The translations under genes were made by a program, and so were the position numbers. The notes below the pieces were generated by a model. That model was not told the origin of the DNA. It saw nothing but the letters and a program-made list of their open reading frames with translations, and searched no databases. A DNA stretch of 64,000 nucleotides from Clavibacter californiensis (GTDB taxonomy: Bacteria > Actinomycetota > Actinomycetes > Actinomycetales > Microbacteriaceae), in the NCBI RefSeq assembly GCF_021952865.1, contig NZ_CP040792.1:1302001-1366000 (forward strand). Reading direction: 5' to 3'. Position 1 is the stretch's first letter. Each line of letters opens with the position of its first letter. Shown here piece after piece: positions 47,629-59,173 of the stretch.

Positions 47629-47773
47629 GCCCGCGCTCGATGGGGAGCGCGCGCCGACGGCCGTCGCCTCCGGGCGGCGGCCGTCGTGCTGTGCGCCGCC
47701 GGGCCCCGGATGCCTCGGATCGCGCGACTCGTAGACTGGACGACCGCTCCACCACCGACCCGGGAAGGCCATC

Positions 47774-48979
47774 ATGACCGGGACCCCGACGTCCGCACCC
47801 GCGCGCGTGCGCACGCTCCTGCCCGGCATCGAGGGGCTCCGCGGGGTCGCCGCCGTCGCCGTGCTGCTGTACCACGTGCAGCGCCAGCTGGCCCGGCCCA
47901 CCACCGACGTCCCGCTCGTCGGCGAGGTCGCCTTCTTCAGCCACGGCGTCACGCTGTTCTTCGTGCTGAGCGGCTTCCTGCTGTTCCTGCCGTTCGCGCG
48001 CGGACTCGTCGACGGCGGCGCGATGCCGCGGCTGTCGCGCTACGCCGCCAACCGCGTCCTCCGCGTCTTCCCGGGCTACATCGTGGTGCTGCTGCTCGTG
48101 AGCCTCGTGCTGCGCATCGCGATCCTGCCGCGCGAGACCCGTGACGCCGGCATCTCGGTGGGCACGCTCGGACCGGTCGACACGGTCGTGAACGCGCTGC
48201 TGCTGCAGGGCTACACGCCGCGCACGCTCCGCAGCGGGATCGAGGTCGCGTGGACGCTCGCCGTCGAGGTGTCCTTCTACGTGGTGCTGCCCGTCGTGGC
48301 GCTCCTCGCGGCGCGGCTGCTGCGGGGGAGGGCCACGTGGATCCGCGCCCTCGCACCCGCGGCCGTGCTCCTGCTGATCGGCGTGGCCGGCAAGGTGTGG
48401 TCGATGATCGCCCAGGCCCCGCTCGGTCACCGCGGACGCCTCGCGAGCGAGTGGGGCGTCACGTGGGAGGCAGTTGCGAACCGCAGCATCCTCGTGCACG
48501 CGGACCTCTTCGCCTACGGGATGGCGGCGGCCGTCGTCCTGCTCACCCTGTCGGCGGACGAGGCGCTGCGCGACCGCGTCGCCGCCTGGCGGGTGCCCGC
48601 CGGGATCGTCGCCGCCGCGCTCATCGTCGTCGCCTCGGAGGCGCCCGTGGGCGCGTTCGAGGAGAGCATCGTGGCCGCCTCGTGCGCGATGCTGCTGCTG
48701 CTCGTGGCGCTGCCGCGGCGCGGGGGATCCCTCGGCCCGGTGACGCGGTTCCTCGAGCTGCGGTGGATCGCCTGGCTCGGCACGATCTCGTTCAGCGTGT
48801 ACCTCTGGCACCTGCCGGTGATCCGCTTCCTCCGCCGCGCGGGCCTCGTGCTGCCGGACACGCTCGCGGGCTTCGCCCTGAACACGCTCGTGGTCGGAGC
48901 GGTGACGCTCGCGCTCTCGGCGGCGACCTACTACGCGATCGAGCGGCCGGCGCTGCGGCTGAAGGCCGTCACGCGCTAG
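47774..48979 (+). CDS. Acyltransferase 3 (OafA/YrhL-like)
   Basis: A 401-residue multi-pass acyltransferase that would O-acetylate a cell-envelope glycan. The start IEGLRGVAAVAVLLYH is the family R-G...H motif, followed by FFVLSGFLLF, and the C-terminal FSVYLWHLPVIRF is present. About ten helices. GGGAAGG is 6 nt before the ATG. It lies next to two PBPs, which would suit a peptidoglycan or teichoic/EPS target, but this is inference. Confidence 0.9.
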   Translation: MTGTPTSAPARVRTLLPGIEGLRGVAAVAVLLYHVQRQLARPTTDVPLVGEVAFFSHGVTLFFVLSGFLLFLPFARGLVDGGAMPRLSRYAANRVLRVFPGYIVVLLLVSLVLRIAILPRETRDAGISVGTLGPVDTVVNALLLQGYTPRTLRSGIEVAWTLAVEVSFYVVLPVVALLAARLLRGRATWIRALAPAAVLLLIGVAGKVWSMIAQAPLGHRGRLASEWGVTWEAVANRSILVHADLFAYGMAAAVVLLTLSADEALRDRVAAWRVPAGIVAAALIVVASEAPVGAFEESIVAASCAMLLLLVALPRRGGSLGPVTRFLELRWIAWLGTISFSVYLWHLPVIRFLRRAGLVLPDTLAGFALNTLVVGAVTLALSAATYYAIERPALRLKAVTR

Positions 48980-49009
48980 ACCACGCCGCGACACGGGCCC
49001 GGCACGACG

Positions 49010-49037
49010 AAGGGCCGCTCCCGGAGGAGCGGCCCTT
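49010..49037. terminator. Terminator between acyltransferase and tRNA-Pro genes
   Basis: AAGGGCCGCTCC (49010-49021) pairs perfectly with 49026-49037 around CGGA. Confidence 0.75.
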
Positions 49038-49082
49038 GGCGTTCGTGCCTGTCCTGCTGTGCCTCCCGGAGGAGGCGGTGTG

Positions 49083-49156
<74 letters not shown>

Positions 49157-49219
49157 ATGGCCCGAGGGCCGGGCTCTACGATACCCGATGTTCGCGGGTC
49201 CGGAGTACGCCGCGGGCGG

Positions 49220-50164
49220 TCAGACCGCCGTGAGCGTGAGCAGCGTCGCCTCGGGGAAGCAGGCGAAGCGCACGGGCGCGTAGATCGAGGTGCCGAGGCC
49301 AGCGCTCACGTGGAGGAACGACGCCCGGTCGGCGTGAGGCCAGACGCTGAGGCCCTTCACCTGGCGGCGCGGGATGTCGCAGTTGGTGACGAGCGCGCCG
49401 TAGCCGGGCACGCAGACCTGGCCGCCGTGCGTGTGCCCGGCGAAGATCATGCGGGCGCCGTTGGTGACGAACGAGTCGAGCACCCGGCGGTAGGGCGCGT
49501 GCGCGACGCCGATCGACACGACCGGCGCGTCCGAGGCGCCCTGGTAGGCGTCCCCGTCCTCGCGCAGCGCGTCGAGGGCTCCGGGGAGCGCCTCGAGGTG
49601 GTCGAAGTCCCGGTGAGGGTCGTCCACGCCGAAGAACTCCAGCAGCGTGCCGTTGACCTCGATCGCGCCGGCCGCGTTGTTGAGGTCGACCCAGCCGAGC
49701 GACGCGTAGAGCCGCTCGAGCCGCGCGAGGTCGAGGTCGGCGGGCCGCTGCGTGGCGTGCGTGTTGGCGGTGAAGTACTTGAACGGGTTCTTGAGCATCG
49801 GCCCGTAGTAGTCGTTCGAGCCGTGCACGAAGACGCCGGGGATCCCGCGGAAGGCCTCGAGCGTCTCCTCGACCGCGATGATGCCCTGTTCGTGGCCCGT
49901 GTTGTCGCCGGTGTCGACGACGAGGTCGGGCTCGAGGTCCGCGAGCTCCCGAACCCAGCGCTGCTTCTTGTGCTGCCACGGTGCCATGTGCATGTCCGAC
50001 AGGTGGAGCACGCGGATGGGGTCCGCGCCCACGGGGAGCACCGGCACCGTCACCTCGCGGAGGGTGAAGCGGCGGCGCTCGTAGAAGGACGCGTACGCGA
50101 AGACCGCCGCGCCGGCCGCGGCGACGCCGCCGACGGTGCGTGCGATGGTGCCGACGACGCTCAT
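49220..50164 (-). CDS. Membrane-anchored calcineurin-like metallophosphoesterase
   Basis: A 314-residue phosphoesterase with an N-terminal helix (about 5-26) and the full metal-binding set: DMH (57-59), GDN (86-88), GSND (115-118), a conserved His later, and GHTHGGQV. It resembles YkuE/YaeI-like phosphodiesterases acting on envelope lipids. The ATG overlaps the stop of the upstream PBP gene by one nt (TGATG), so it is the second gene of that operon. Confidence 0.9.
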   Translation of the reverse strand: MSVVGTIARTVGGVAAAGAAVFAYASFYERRRFTLREVTVPVLPVGADPIRVLHLSDMHMAPWQHKKQRWVRELADLEPDLVVDTGDNTGHEQGIIAVEETLEAFRGIPGVFVHGSNDYYGPMLKNPFKYFTANTHATQRPADLDLARLERLYASLGWVDLNNAAGAIEVNGTLLEFFGVDDPHRDFDHLEALPGALDALREDGDAYQGASDAPVVSIGVAHAPYRRVLDSFVTNGARMIFAGHTHGGQVCVPGYGALVTNCDIPRRQVKGLSVWPHADRASFLHVSAGLGTSIYAPVRFACFPEATLLTLTAV

Positions 50165-52707
50165 CAGCTGCGCCCGATGTAGAGCGTCACGGGACCGCTG
50201 CTCTGTTGACCGGCGGCGGGATCCGTGCGGGTCGCCTTCCCGATCTGCGAGTTGTCCTGCACCTGCTCCTGCGCCATGGTGACGTCGAATCCAGCGCCAC
50301 GGAGCGTCTGCCGGGCGCTCGTCATGTCCTGCCCGCGCACGTCAGGGACGGTGCCCGGGGTGCCCTGCTGCTGGCCCTGGTCGGGCCCGCTGCTGATGAA
50401 CACCGTGACGGTCGATCCACGCGCCGCGTTGGCGCCGGCACCCGGGTCGGATCCGGCGACCTGACCGACGGCCACGTTCGCGGAGGACCGCGAGCCGCCC
50501 TGGGCGAAGGACAGGCCCGCGCCCTCGATGGCCGACTGGGCGTCGGCGGGCGACATGCCCGACACGTCCGGCACCTGGACCGTCGGCGTGCGGGTGAGGT
50601 CCGCTGCCGGGCCGGGGAACGCCGACCCCTTGTAGACCGCGTTGACGGCCTGCATGAACGGCTTCCACACGGCGAAGCGAGCGGTGGACATCAGCTGCCC
50701 GTTCGGGAGCTTCGTCAGGCGCTGGCGGATGTCCTGTCCGCCGTAGCTGCCCACCCAGATGGCGGTGGTGACCTCGGTGCTGGATCCCACGAACCAGGTG
50801 TCCTTGGCCCTGTCCGTGGTACCCGTCTTGCCGATGAGGGGCGTGCCGTCGTTCGTGTTGGCGGCGGCACCGGTCGCGCTCATGACCCCGCCGAGCGCGT
50901 AGGCGGCCGTGTGGGCGACGTCCGGGCTCACGGTCTCCGTGCAGTTCGCGGAGGGAGGCGTGATCTCGGTGTCATCGGGCAGCACGACCTTGTCGATCAG
51001 GATCGGCGTGCACGTGGTGCCGTTGTTCGCGACCGTGGCATACGCCGAGGCCATCGTGAGCGGCGCGATGTTGTTGCCACCGGACCCGATGATGTCGGAC
51101 ACGAGGCCGGAGAGCGGCTTGCTCTTGTCCGCCTGATGGATCCCGATGTCCTTCGCGGTCTGCACGATGCCGCACATGTCGAGCTCGGAGGCCATGGCCA
51201 TGAACGCGGTGTTGGTGGAGTTCGCGGTCCCGGACATGACGGTCCGGTTGGCACCCGGCGCGGCACCGTCGTTCGTGACCGTCAGCGGCTTCGAGCTCAA
51301 CGTCCCGCCCGTGCACGAGTCGCGGAAGTCGCTCCCGGCCCATGTCCCCTTGGAGGAGTTGACGACCTCGTTCACCGAGTGCCCCTCCTTCAGCCACTCG
51401 AGGAGGGTGACGATCTTGTACGTCGATCCCACCTGGAAGCCACGCGACCCGCCCATGTCCTGGTCGGTGTTGAAGTTGACGCTCTGCACACCAGCGCCCG
51501 CGTCGTTGCCGTAGTCGGTGTTCTGCACCATGGCGATGACGCGACCGGTCTTCGCCTCGACGCTGGTCATCGCCGACCCGAGCTCCGGGATGCTGTTCAT
51601 CGTCGTGGGGATCTGCTTGCGCAGGTCGTCCGTGGCCTTGGCCTGCAGGTCGAGGTTCAGCGTCGTGTAGATCTTGTAGCCGTTGCGGTTGAGGTTCCGA
51701 CGGGCCTCGTCGGGGGTCTGGCCGAACTCCTTCGAGTTCTCGACCGTGTACTTCACCGCGTCGCAGAAGTACGCGGCGCTGGCGGGCTGGGCCGCGTTGC
51801 AGCCGCTCACCGAGGGGGTGATCGCCGGTGTGACGGGGGTGGCGATCGCCTCGTCGTGCTGTTGCTGCGTGATGCTGTGGTGCTTGAGCATGTTGTCGAT
51901 GAGCACGTCGCGGCGCTCCTGGTTGGCCGTGATGTTCCCGGGCTCGTCGATCCGCAGGGCCGTGGGGTAGTTGACCGTGGCGACGAGGCTCGCGGCCTGG
52001 GCGATGCTGAGGTCCTTCGCGTCCACGCCGTAGTAGTACTTCGCAGCCGACTGGATGCCGTAGACGCTGCCGCCGTAGTTCGCGATGTTGAGGTAGCCGA
52101 GGAGGATGTCGTTCTTCGAGAACTTCTTCTCCAGGCCGATCGCGAGGCGCATCTCCTTGAGCTTGCGGGCGGTCGACTCCTGCGTCGCCTCCGCATACGC
52201 CTTCTTGCCCGCGTCCGGGTCCGTCTCGGCGAGCGTCTCCGCCTTCTGCACGAGCACGTTCTTCACGTACTGCATGGTGATGGTGCTGGCGCCCGACTCG
52301 ACGCCGCCGCCGATGACGTTCTGGGCGAGCGCGCGGAACGTGGACTGCACGTCGACGCCGCCGTGCTCGTAGAAGCGGGGATCCTCCGTGTCGACGGCCG
52401 CGGCCTTCGCGTTGTCGGAGACCTCGTCCCAGCTCACCTCCTGGCGGTTCTGCGCGTAGAACTCCGCGAACTTGACCGGCTGGCCGCCCTGCGTGGCGTA
52501 CAGCTCGGTCTTCTGGGCGAGGTTGTCGATCTGCAGGTAGTCCGGCAGGTCCTCGAAGAGGCCGATCGTGTTGTTGGCCGCGAGGCTCGTGACGGCGATG
52601 GCGGGGGTGACCATAGCCGCGACCAGCACGCCGGCGACGGCGCTCATGCCGAGGACGCCCGTGAGCGCGGCGGCGACGCGGCCGGGCGTGTTCTTGGAAG
52701 CAGACAT
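50164..52707 (-). CDS. Class A penicillin-binding protein with two PASTA domains
   Basis: An 847-residue paralogue of the PBP at 45397: the same N-terminus (VAGVLVAAMVTPAIAV and FEDLPDYLQIDNLAQKT at identical offsets), catalytic Glu108 in TEDPRFYEHGG, GSTYK, STN and KTGT boxes. It differs by two C-terminal PASTA domains (about 690-847, DVSGMSPADAQSAIEGAGL and DVRGQDMTSARQTLRGAGF). Major peptidoglycan polymerase/transpeptidase of the PonA type. TACTCT (52715-52720, minus strand) lies 7 nt before the ATG, with GGAG nearer. Coupled to the metallophosphoesterase. Confidence 0.96.
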   Translation of the reverse strand: MSASKNTPGRVAAALTGVLGMSAVAGVLVAAMVTPAIAVTSLAANNTIGLFEDLPDYLQIDNLAQKTELYATQGGQPVKFAEFYAQNRQEVSWDEVSDNAKAAAVDTEDPRFYEHGGVDVQSTFRALAQNVIGGGVESGASTITMQYVKNVLVQKAETLAETDPDAGKKAYAEATQESTARKLKEMRLAIGLEKKFSKNDILLGYLNIANYGGSVYGIQSAAKYYYGVDAKDLSIAQAASLVATVNYPTALRIDEPGNITANQERRDVLIDNMLKHHSITQQQHDEAIATPVTPAITPSVSGCNAAQPASAAYFCDAVKYTVENSKEFGQTPDEARRNLNRNGYKIYTTLNLDLQAKATDDLRKQIPTTMNSIPELGSAMTSVEAKTGRVIAMVQNTDYGNDAGAGVQSVNFNTDQDMGGSRGFQVGSTYKIVTLLEWLKEGHSVNEVVNSSKGTWAGSDFRDSCTGGTLSSKPLTVTNDGAAPGANRTVMSGTANSTNTAFMAMASELDMCGIVQTAKDIGIHQADKSKPLSGLVSDIIGSGGNNIAPLTMASAYATVANNGTTCTPILIDKVVLPDDTEITPPSANCTETVSPDVAHTAAYALGGVMSATGAAANTNDGTPLIGKTGTTDRAKDTWFVGSSTEVTTAIWVGSYGGQDIRQRLTKLPNGQLMSTARFAVWKPFMQAVNAVYKGSAFPGPAADLTRTPTVQVPDVSGMSPADAQSAIEGAGLSFAQGGSRSSANVAVGQVAGSDPGAGANAARGSTVTVFISSGPDQGQQQGTPGTVPDVRGQDMTSARQTLRGAGFDVTMAQEQVQDNSQIGKATRTDPAAGQQSSGPVTLYIGRS

Positions 52708-52811
52708 AGACTCCAGAGTACGGGAAGGGTGTATGGGAACCCGTGAGACCTGTGCGCCGGCCGCCCGCGCCCGTCCCGTCATGCACCCGACCCGACCGGC
52801 AAGGAGCCGAG

Positions 52812-52994
52812 ATGACCGCAACGCCCGCGCAGTGGGAGTACCTCACCACGCCGCTGATGATCCACAACACCGCCGCCATCCTCAACACCTGGGGATCGCA
52901 GGGCTGGGAGCTCGTGCAGGTCGTCACCGGCCCCGAGGGCGGGCTCGTCGCCTACATGAAGCGCCCGGTCGCCGGTGCGGAGCACGGCGCCTGA
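52812..52994 (+). CDS. DUF4177 family protein
   Basis: A 60-residue protein, WEYLTTPLMIHNTAAILNTWGSQGWELVQVV, matching the short DUF4177 pattern (Trp-Glu-Tyr start and GWELV core). Function unknown. AAGGAG is 7 nt upstream. Its TGA overlaps the ATG of ridA, a conserved pairing in related actinobacteria as far as I recall. Confidence 0.85.
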   Translation: MTATPAQWEYLTTPLMIHNTAAILNTWGSQGWELVQVVTGPEGGLVAYMKRPVAGAEHGA

Positions 52995-53458
52995 TGGGCG
53001 CGATCTCCGACCGGCTGGCCGAGCTGGGCATCGAGCTGCCCGCGGTCGCGGCCCCCGTCGCCGCCTACGTCCCCGCGGTCGTGCACGGCGGATTCGTCTA
53101 CACGAGCGGCCAGCTGCCCTTCGTCGACGGCGCGCTCGCCGCGACCGGGAAGGTCGGTGCCGAGGTGTCGGCCGAGGACGCCAAGGCGCACGCCCGCACG
53201 TGCGCGCTGAACGGGCTCGCGGCCGCGGCGGATGCGGCCGGCGGCGTCGACCGCATCGCGCGCGTGATCAAGGTCACGGGCTTCGTCGCCTCGGCCGAGG
53301 GCTTCACCGGGCAGCCGGGCGTCATCAACGGCGCGAGCGAGGTGCTGGGGGAGATCCTCGGCGATGCAGGGATCCACGCCCGCTCTGCCGTGGGCGTCGC
53401 CGAGCTGCCGCTCGGCTCGCCCGTCGAGGTCGAGCTCGTGGTGGCGCTCGTCGAGTAG
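52994..53458 (+). CDS. RidA family protein
   Basis: A 154-residue YjgF/YER057c/UK114-fold protein. RidA hydrolyses reactive enamine/imine intermediates made by PLP enzymes; this longer variant (GIELPAVAAPVAAYVPAVVHGGFVYTSGQLPFVDG) is of the YjgF subgroup with unknown specificity. The catalytic-type Arg of canonical RidA is not apparent at its usual place, so activity is uncertain. Coupled to the DUF4177 gene. Confidence 0.85.
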   Translation: MGAISDRLAELGIELPAVAAPVAAYVPAVVHGGFVYTSGQLPFVDGALAATGKVGAEVSAEDAKAHARTCALNGLAAAADAAGGVDRIARVIKVTGFVASAEGFTGQPGVINGASEVLGEILGDAGIHARSAVGVAELPLGSPVEVELVVALVE

Positions 53459-53482
53459 CCGTCGTCCGCCGTGGCGGACAGG

Positions 53483-53515
53483 GGAGGGCCGGGTGCGCAT
53501 CGCACCCGGCCCTCC
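53483..53515. terminator. Bidirectional terminator between ridA and acsA
   Basis: A 15-bp perfect stem (53483-53497 with 53501-53515, GGAGGGCCGGGTGCG) and a 3-nt loop. It serves both convergent units. Confidence 0.8.
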
Positions 53516-53540
53516 TGTCGTCCCGCGCCGTGATGTCGGA

Positions 53541-55580
<2,040 letters not shown>

Positions 55581-55593
55581 CGTCATCCTCTCC

Positions 55594-55903
55594 GCGACCC
55601 ACGTTAGCGGGTGGGTCGTGCGCCACCGCGGCCGACAGGGGGATGCGGCGACCCCGCTGCCCGGGAGTACGGTGGGGGAACGGCCAGAACACGCATGACC
55701 CTCCCCTGGGGGGAGGCTCGCGGCGTATGCTCATGCCGTCGGGTCAAGCCCGGCGTGTGGCGGATCCAGGATTCCCCCGATCCTTCGTCACGTGGCGGCG
55801 CCCGTTCCCCCGATGGGCGCCGCCCCTCTTCCTCCCCAACGTGTCGCGATGACGGCTCCTCACCGGCTCGTGCCGGCCCGCGAGGACGGCGAGCGGCCGC
55901 GCC
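55594..55903. other. Intergenic region between acsA and the Tad operon
   Basis: About 310 bp without a gene. It holds the acsA promoter and inverted repeat (55596-55617), a 7-bp CCTCCCC/GGGGAGG hairpin (55700-55716), and the -10 of tadA at its right end. ORFs seen here read as out-of-frame GC-rich sequence. Confidence 0.45.
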
Positions 55904-55909
55904 TAGTGT
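55904..55909 (+). promoter_or_regulatory. -10 element, probable leaderless tadA start
   Basis: TAGTGT ends 6 nt before the ATG at 55916; no Shine-Dalgarno in the CCGCGC spacer. Confidence 0.45.
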
Positions 55910-55915
55910 CCGCGC

Positions 55916-57181
55916 ATGATCGAGTGGCAGGCATCCGTCGTGGGTCGAGGCGTCCTCCCGGGGGAGGCGTCGCGGCACCGGTCCGCGGGCGGCGCGGGGC
56001 CGGGCTATCGTCCGCTCGTCGTCGCCCCCGCGGCCTTCGTCCCTCGGACCCGGACGCCCGGCGGCGCTGGTCGGGGCGTCGCGTCGTCCGACGCCCGGGG
56101 CACGGGGGTCGGCGGGGTCCTCCGTCTCCCGGCGGACGGCGTCGTCGCCGAGCCCGCATCGCACCCGACCCTGCGCCGGGTCCCGTCCGCGCTCGGTCCC
56201 CTCGCGCATCTGGCGCAGGACCCCCGGACGACGGACGTGTTCGTCAACGGCGACGGCGAGGTCTGGGTCGACCGCGGATCCGGCCCCGAACGCCGACCCG
56301 ACGTCGACCTCGGCGGTGAGCCGTCCGTGCGCGCGCTGGCCGTGCGGCTGGCCGCGGAGGGCGGGCGGCATCTGGACGAGGCGGCGCCGTGCGTGGACGT
56401 GAGGCTGGGTGACGGGATGCGCATCCACGCGGTGCTGCCACCCGTGTCGACACGCGGCACGCTGCTCTCCATCCGGCTCCCCTCGCGGGCGAGGCCGACG
56501 CTCGACGCGCTCGACGCGGCGGGGGCATTCCCGCCCGGATGCCGCGCTCTGCTCGAGGAGGCGGTGCGACGGCGCACGAACCTCCTGATCACCGGGGCCG
56601 GCGGCAGCGGGAAGACGACCCTGCTCGGCGCGCTGCTCGCCCGAGCGGATCCGCGGGAGCGCATCGTGCTCGTCGAGGACGTCGCCGAGCTGCGCGTGCG
56701 TCATGCGCACGTCGTGTCGCTCGAGGCCAGGCAGGCGAACATCGAGGGGGCCGGGGAGCTGTCCCTGCCGCGCCTGGTGCGGGAGGCGCTGAGGATGCGT
56801 CCGGACCGGCTGGTGGTGGGGGAGTGCCGGGGCAGCGAGATCAGGGACCTGCTCGGAGCGCTCAACACCGGGCACGACGGAGGCGCGGGCACCCTGCACG
56901 CCAACGGCGTCGCGGACGTGCCGGCCCGGCTCGAGGCGCTGGGCGCGCTCGCCGGCATGGACGCGGTCACGACGGCACGCCAGGCGGTGAGCGCGATCGG
57001 CCTGGTCGTCCACCTCGCCCGGACGCCGCGGGGACGCCGGGTGACCGCCGCCGGACGCCTCGCGACGGGCGACGACGGCCGCCTCCGCATCGTGCCGGTG
57101 CGCTGGGATCCCGGCGCGGGTCCGGTGGCGCGGCCCGCGGTGGCGGTGTGGGCCTCGGATGCGCGCGGGGGGCGTGGATGA
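55916..57181 (+). CDS. tadA: TadA/CpaF-type secretion ATPase
   Basis: A 421-residue type II/IV secretion ATPase powering flp-pilus assembly. Domain: FVNGDGEVWVDRG (109-121), the Walker A GAGGSGKT (227-234, Lys233), an Asp box VLVEDVAEL, the Walker B-type RPDRLVVGECRG, and a His box GTLHANG. The first 85 residues are a poorly conserved basic/Pro-rich extension. It opens a compact operon: tadB, DUF4244, TadE-like and an Rv3654c-like gene follow with overlapping stops and starts. Confidence 0.93.
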   Translation: MIEWQASVVGRGVLPGEASRHRSAGGAGPGYRPLVVAPAAFVPRTRTPGGAGRGVASSDARGTGVGGVLRLPADGVVAEPASHPTLRRVPSALGPLAHLAQDPRTTDVFVNGDGEVWVDRGSGPERRPDVDLGGEPSVRALAVRLAAEGGRHLDEAAPCVDVRLGDGMRIHAVLPPVSTRGTLLSIRLPSRARPTLDALDAAGAFPPGCRALLEEAVRRRTNLLITGAGGSGKTTLLGALLARADPRERIVLVEDVAELRVRHAHVVSLEARQANIEGAGELSLPRLVREALRMRPDRLVVGECRGSEIRDLLGALNTGHDGGAGTLHANGVADVPARLEALGALAGMDAVTTARQAVSAIGLVVHLARTPRGRRVTAAGRLATGDDGRLRIVPVRWDPGAGPVARPAVAVWASDARGGRG

Positions 57182-58203
57182 TCCGGGACGCGCACCCCTT
57201 CCGCCCAGGGCTGCGTCGGCGGCTGCGTCCGCGTCTGCGGGGCGCGGGCGACGAGGCGGTCGTCGAGGAGGCCGAGGAGATCGCCGCGTTCGTGCGACGA
57301 CTCGCGGTGCTGCTCGGCGCGGGGCTGCACCTCGAACGCGCGTGGTCGCAGCTGGCGCCGCCGGGCGGGCGCGCCCGGCGCGGCGAGCGCGCGGTTCCCG
57401 CCCTGGTCCGTCGCGTGGCCGCGGGCGCAGGGTCGGCTCCCCTCGCCGACCGCGTCGTGGCGGCGGCCACCGCGTGCGAGGCGGCAGGCGGAGGCACCGC
57501 GGGTTCGTGGTCCGCGCTCGCCGCGGGGCTGGAGGTCGCGGATCGCACGGGAGCGCCGCTCGCGCGGTCCCTCGATCGGCTCGCCGGCTCCCTCGTCGAC
57601 ATCGCCCGGGTGCGCCGCGAGGCGGGGACGGCGCTCGCCGGCCCGGTGGCGACCAGCCGCACCGTCCTCCTCATGCCCGGCGCCGGTCTGCTCCTGGCGG
57701 CCGGGCTCGGGTTCGATCCGCTCCGCGTCCTCGTCACCACCGTGCCCGGGCTCGTGTGCCTCGTGGTGGGCTCCTCGCTCGTGGCGATCGGCTGGCGGTG
57801 GAACCGCCGTCTGGTGAGCCGGGCCCTTCCGCGGGAACCCGCACCTGGGCTCGTCCTCGACCTGGTGGCGATGGCCATGTCTGGTGGGGCGTCCGTGCCT
57901 CGTGCGGTCGCGGTCGTCCGACGTGCGTGCGAGCGCGCCGGCCTGCGCGCTGGCGACGACCTCGACGCCGTCGGGCCGGTCGTCGACGCGGCCGCCCGCA
58001 CCGGTGCTCCCGTGGCCGTGCTCCTCGGGAGCGAGGCGGAGCGGATCCGCAGGGACGCCGCCACCTGGGCGGAGCGGGCGGCGGCGCGTCTGGCGGCGCG
58101 GCTCATGCTGCCGCTGGGCGTGTGCATCCTGCCGGCGTTCCTGGCGGTGGGCGTGGTGCCGATGCTGCTGGCCGTCGTGTCCTCAACACTCGGCCGCGGA
58201 TGA
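57178..58203 (+). CDS. TadB/TadC-type pilus assembly membrane protein (fused)
   Basis: A 341-residue protein of the type II secretion F-domain family. It seems to contain both halves usually seen as TadB and TadC: a first F-like segment (VRRLAVLLGAGLHLERAWSQL, about 39-59) and a second (LDLVAMAMSGGASVPRAVAVVRRACERAG, about 225-252), with about four transmembrane helices (two at about 160-205, two at the C-terminus). The ATG overlaps the tadA stop (ATGA). Confidence 0.8.
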   Translation: MIRDAHPFRPGLRRRLRPRLRGAGDEAVVEEAEEIAAFVRRLAVLLGAGLHLERAWSQLAPPGGRARRGERAVPALVRRVAAGAGSAPLADRVVAAATACEAAGGGTAGSWSALAAGLEVADRTGAPLARSLDRLAGSLVDIARVRREAGTALAGPVATSRTVLLMPGAGLLLAAGLGFDPLRVLVTTVPGLVCLVVGSSLVAIGWRWNRRLVSRALPREPAPGLVLDLVAMAMSGGASVPRAVAVVRRACERAGLRAGDDLDAVGPVVDAAARTGAPVAVLLGSEAERIRRDAATWAERAAARLAARLMLPLGVCILPAFLAVGVVPMLLAVVSSTLGRG

Positions 58204-58775
58204 GGGCATCCACCATCGCGGATCCCGCCACGGGCCGACGTCGTCGGACGGGGCATGGTGGCGTCCCGGCCGATGGTCGGCAGGGACAGGACAGCGGGGA
58301 TGGCCCGCCAGAGGGAGAGGACGAGGACATGGGACGAGTCGAGGAACGGGCGCACGGGATCGGCGTGCGCGGCGCGGAGGTCGCGGCCGCGCGGGGGTGC
58401 GGATCCGGCACGGCGGGAGCCGCGTTGGCAGCGGAGGGCCGCGCCGTATGGCCGCTGGCCGCGGCGGAGGCTGCGCCTGACGCTCCGTCGCGTCCATCGG
58501 CGCGGGTGATGACCTGCGCGAGGGCCTGCGGCGGGGAGGTGGTCACGGCGGCCCCGAGGCTCGCGCCGTCGCGTTCCGCTCGCGTCGCTCGCGCGGTGCG
58601 GCGTGCGCTCCTCTGCCGTCCAGCGGGCGACGGGGGTGCGGCCACCGCCGAGTACGCCATCGCGACCATGGCGGCGGTGGCGTTCGCGGGCCTGCTCGTG
58701 GTCATCCTGCAGAGCGACGAGGTCCGCGGGATGCTCCTCGACCTCGTGCGGCGCGCGCTGACGTACGACCGGTGA
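58200..58775 (+). CDS. DUF4244 Flp pilin-like protein
   Basis: A 191-residue ORF overlapping the tadB stop in ATGA. The last 50 residues are the pilin-like unit: GGAATAEYAIATMAAVAFAGLLVVILQSDEVR, a type IV pilin hydrophobic helix preceded by a Gly/Ala cut region and a Glu at the +5-like position. The long Arg/Gly/Ala-rich N-terminal part is unusual; internal starts at 58329 (Shine-Dalgarno-like GAGG upstream) or 58509 would give the more typical short DUF4244 protein. Likely the major pilin. No prepilin peptidase in the window. Confidence 0.7.
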   Translation: MRASTIADPATGRRRRTGHGGVPADGRQGQDSGDGPPEGEDEDMGRVEERAHGIGVRGAEVAAARGCGSGTAGAALAAEGRAVWPLAAAEAAPDAPSRPSARVMTCARACGGEVVTAAPRLAPSRSARVARAVRRALLCRPAGDGGAATAEYAIATMAAVAFAGLLVVILQSDEVRGMLLDLVRRALTYDR

Positions 58776-59173
58776 TCCCGTCCACCTCGGCGGAGGCGAT
58801 TCCGCACGGCGATCCGCGTGCCTGCCCGGTCGCGGATCGCGGGGCGGCGGCCGCGGAGCTGGCGGTCGTGCTGCCCGCGGTCGTGCTGGTCCTCGGGCTG
58901 TGCATGGGCGCGGTGCAGACGGTCGGCCAGCAGGTCGTGCTGACATCCGCGGCGGAGGAGGCGGCACGGAGCATCGGACGCGGGGAGGACGCGGGCACTG
59001 CGGCGGCGCGCATCGACGGCGCGGCGGGGGGAGCGTCGATGGCGGTGGATCGGTCGGGTCACACCGTCTGCGTCCGGCTCACGGCGCCCAGCCGCTTCGG
59101 CCCCGCTGGCGCTGCCGGGCTCCGCGTGTCGGCGCGGGGCTGCGCATGGCAGGAGGATCCGGGTGTCCCGTGA
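58772..59173 (+). CDS. TadE-like minor pilin/assembly protein
   Basis: A 133-residue protein with a basic N-terminus, the TadE motif GAAAAELAVVLPAVVLVLGLCMGAVQ (about 24-49) as its pilin-like helix, and an extracytoplasmic C-terminus with two Cys. The GTG overlaps the DUF4244 stop (GTGA). Confidence 0.75.
   Translation: MIPSTSAEAIPHGDPRACPVADRGAAAAELAVVLPAVVLVLGLCMGAVQTVGQQVVLTSAAEEAARSIGRGEDAGTAAARIDGAAGGASMAVDRSGHTVCVRLTAPSRFGPAGAAGLRVSARGCAWQEDPGVP

Noticed and set aside
55581-55586. First ATG of acsA at 55586
   Set aside because: The Shine-Dalgarno directly abuts it; the ATG at 55580 has proper spacing.
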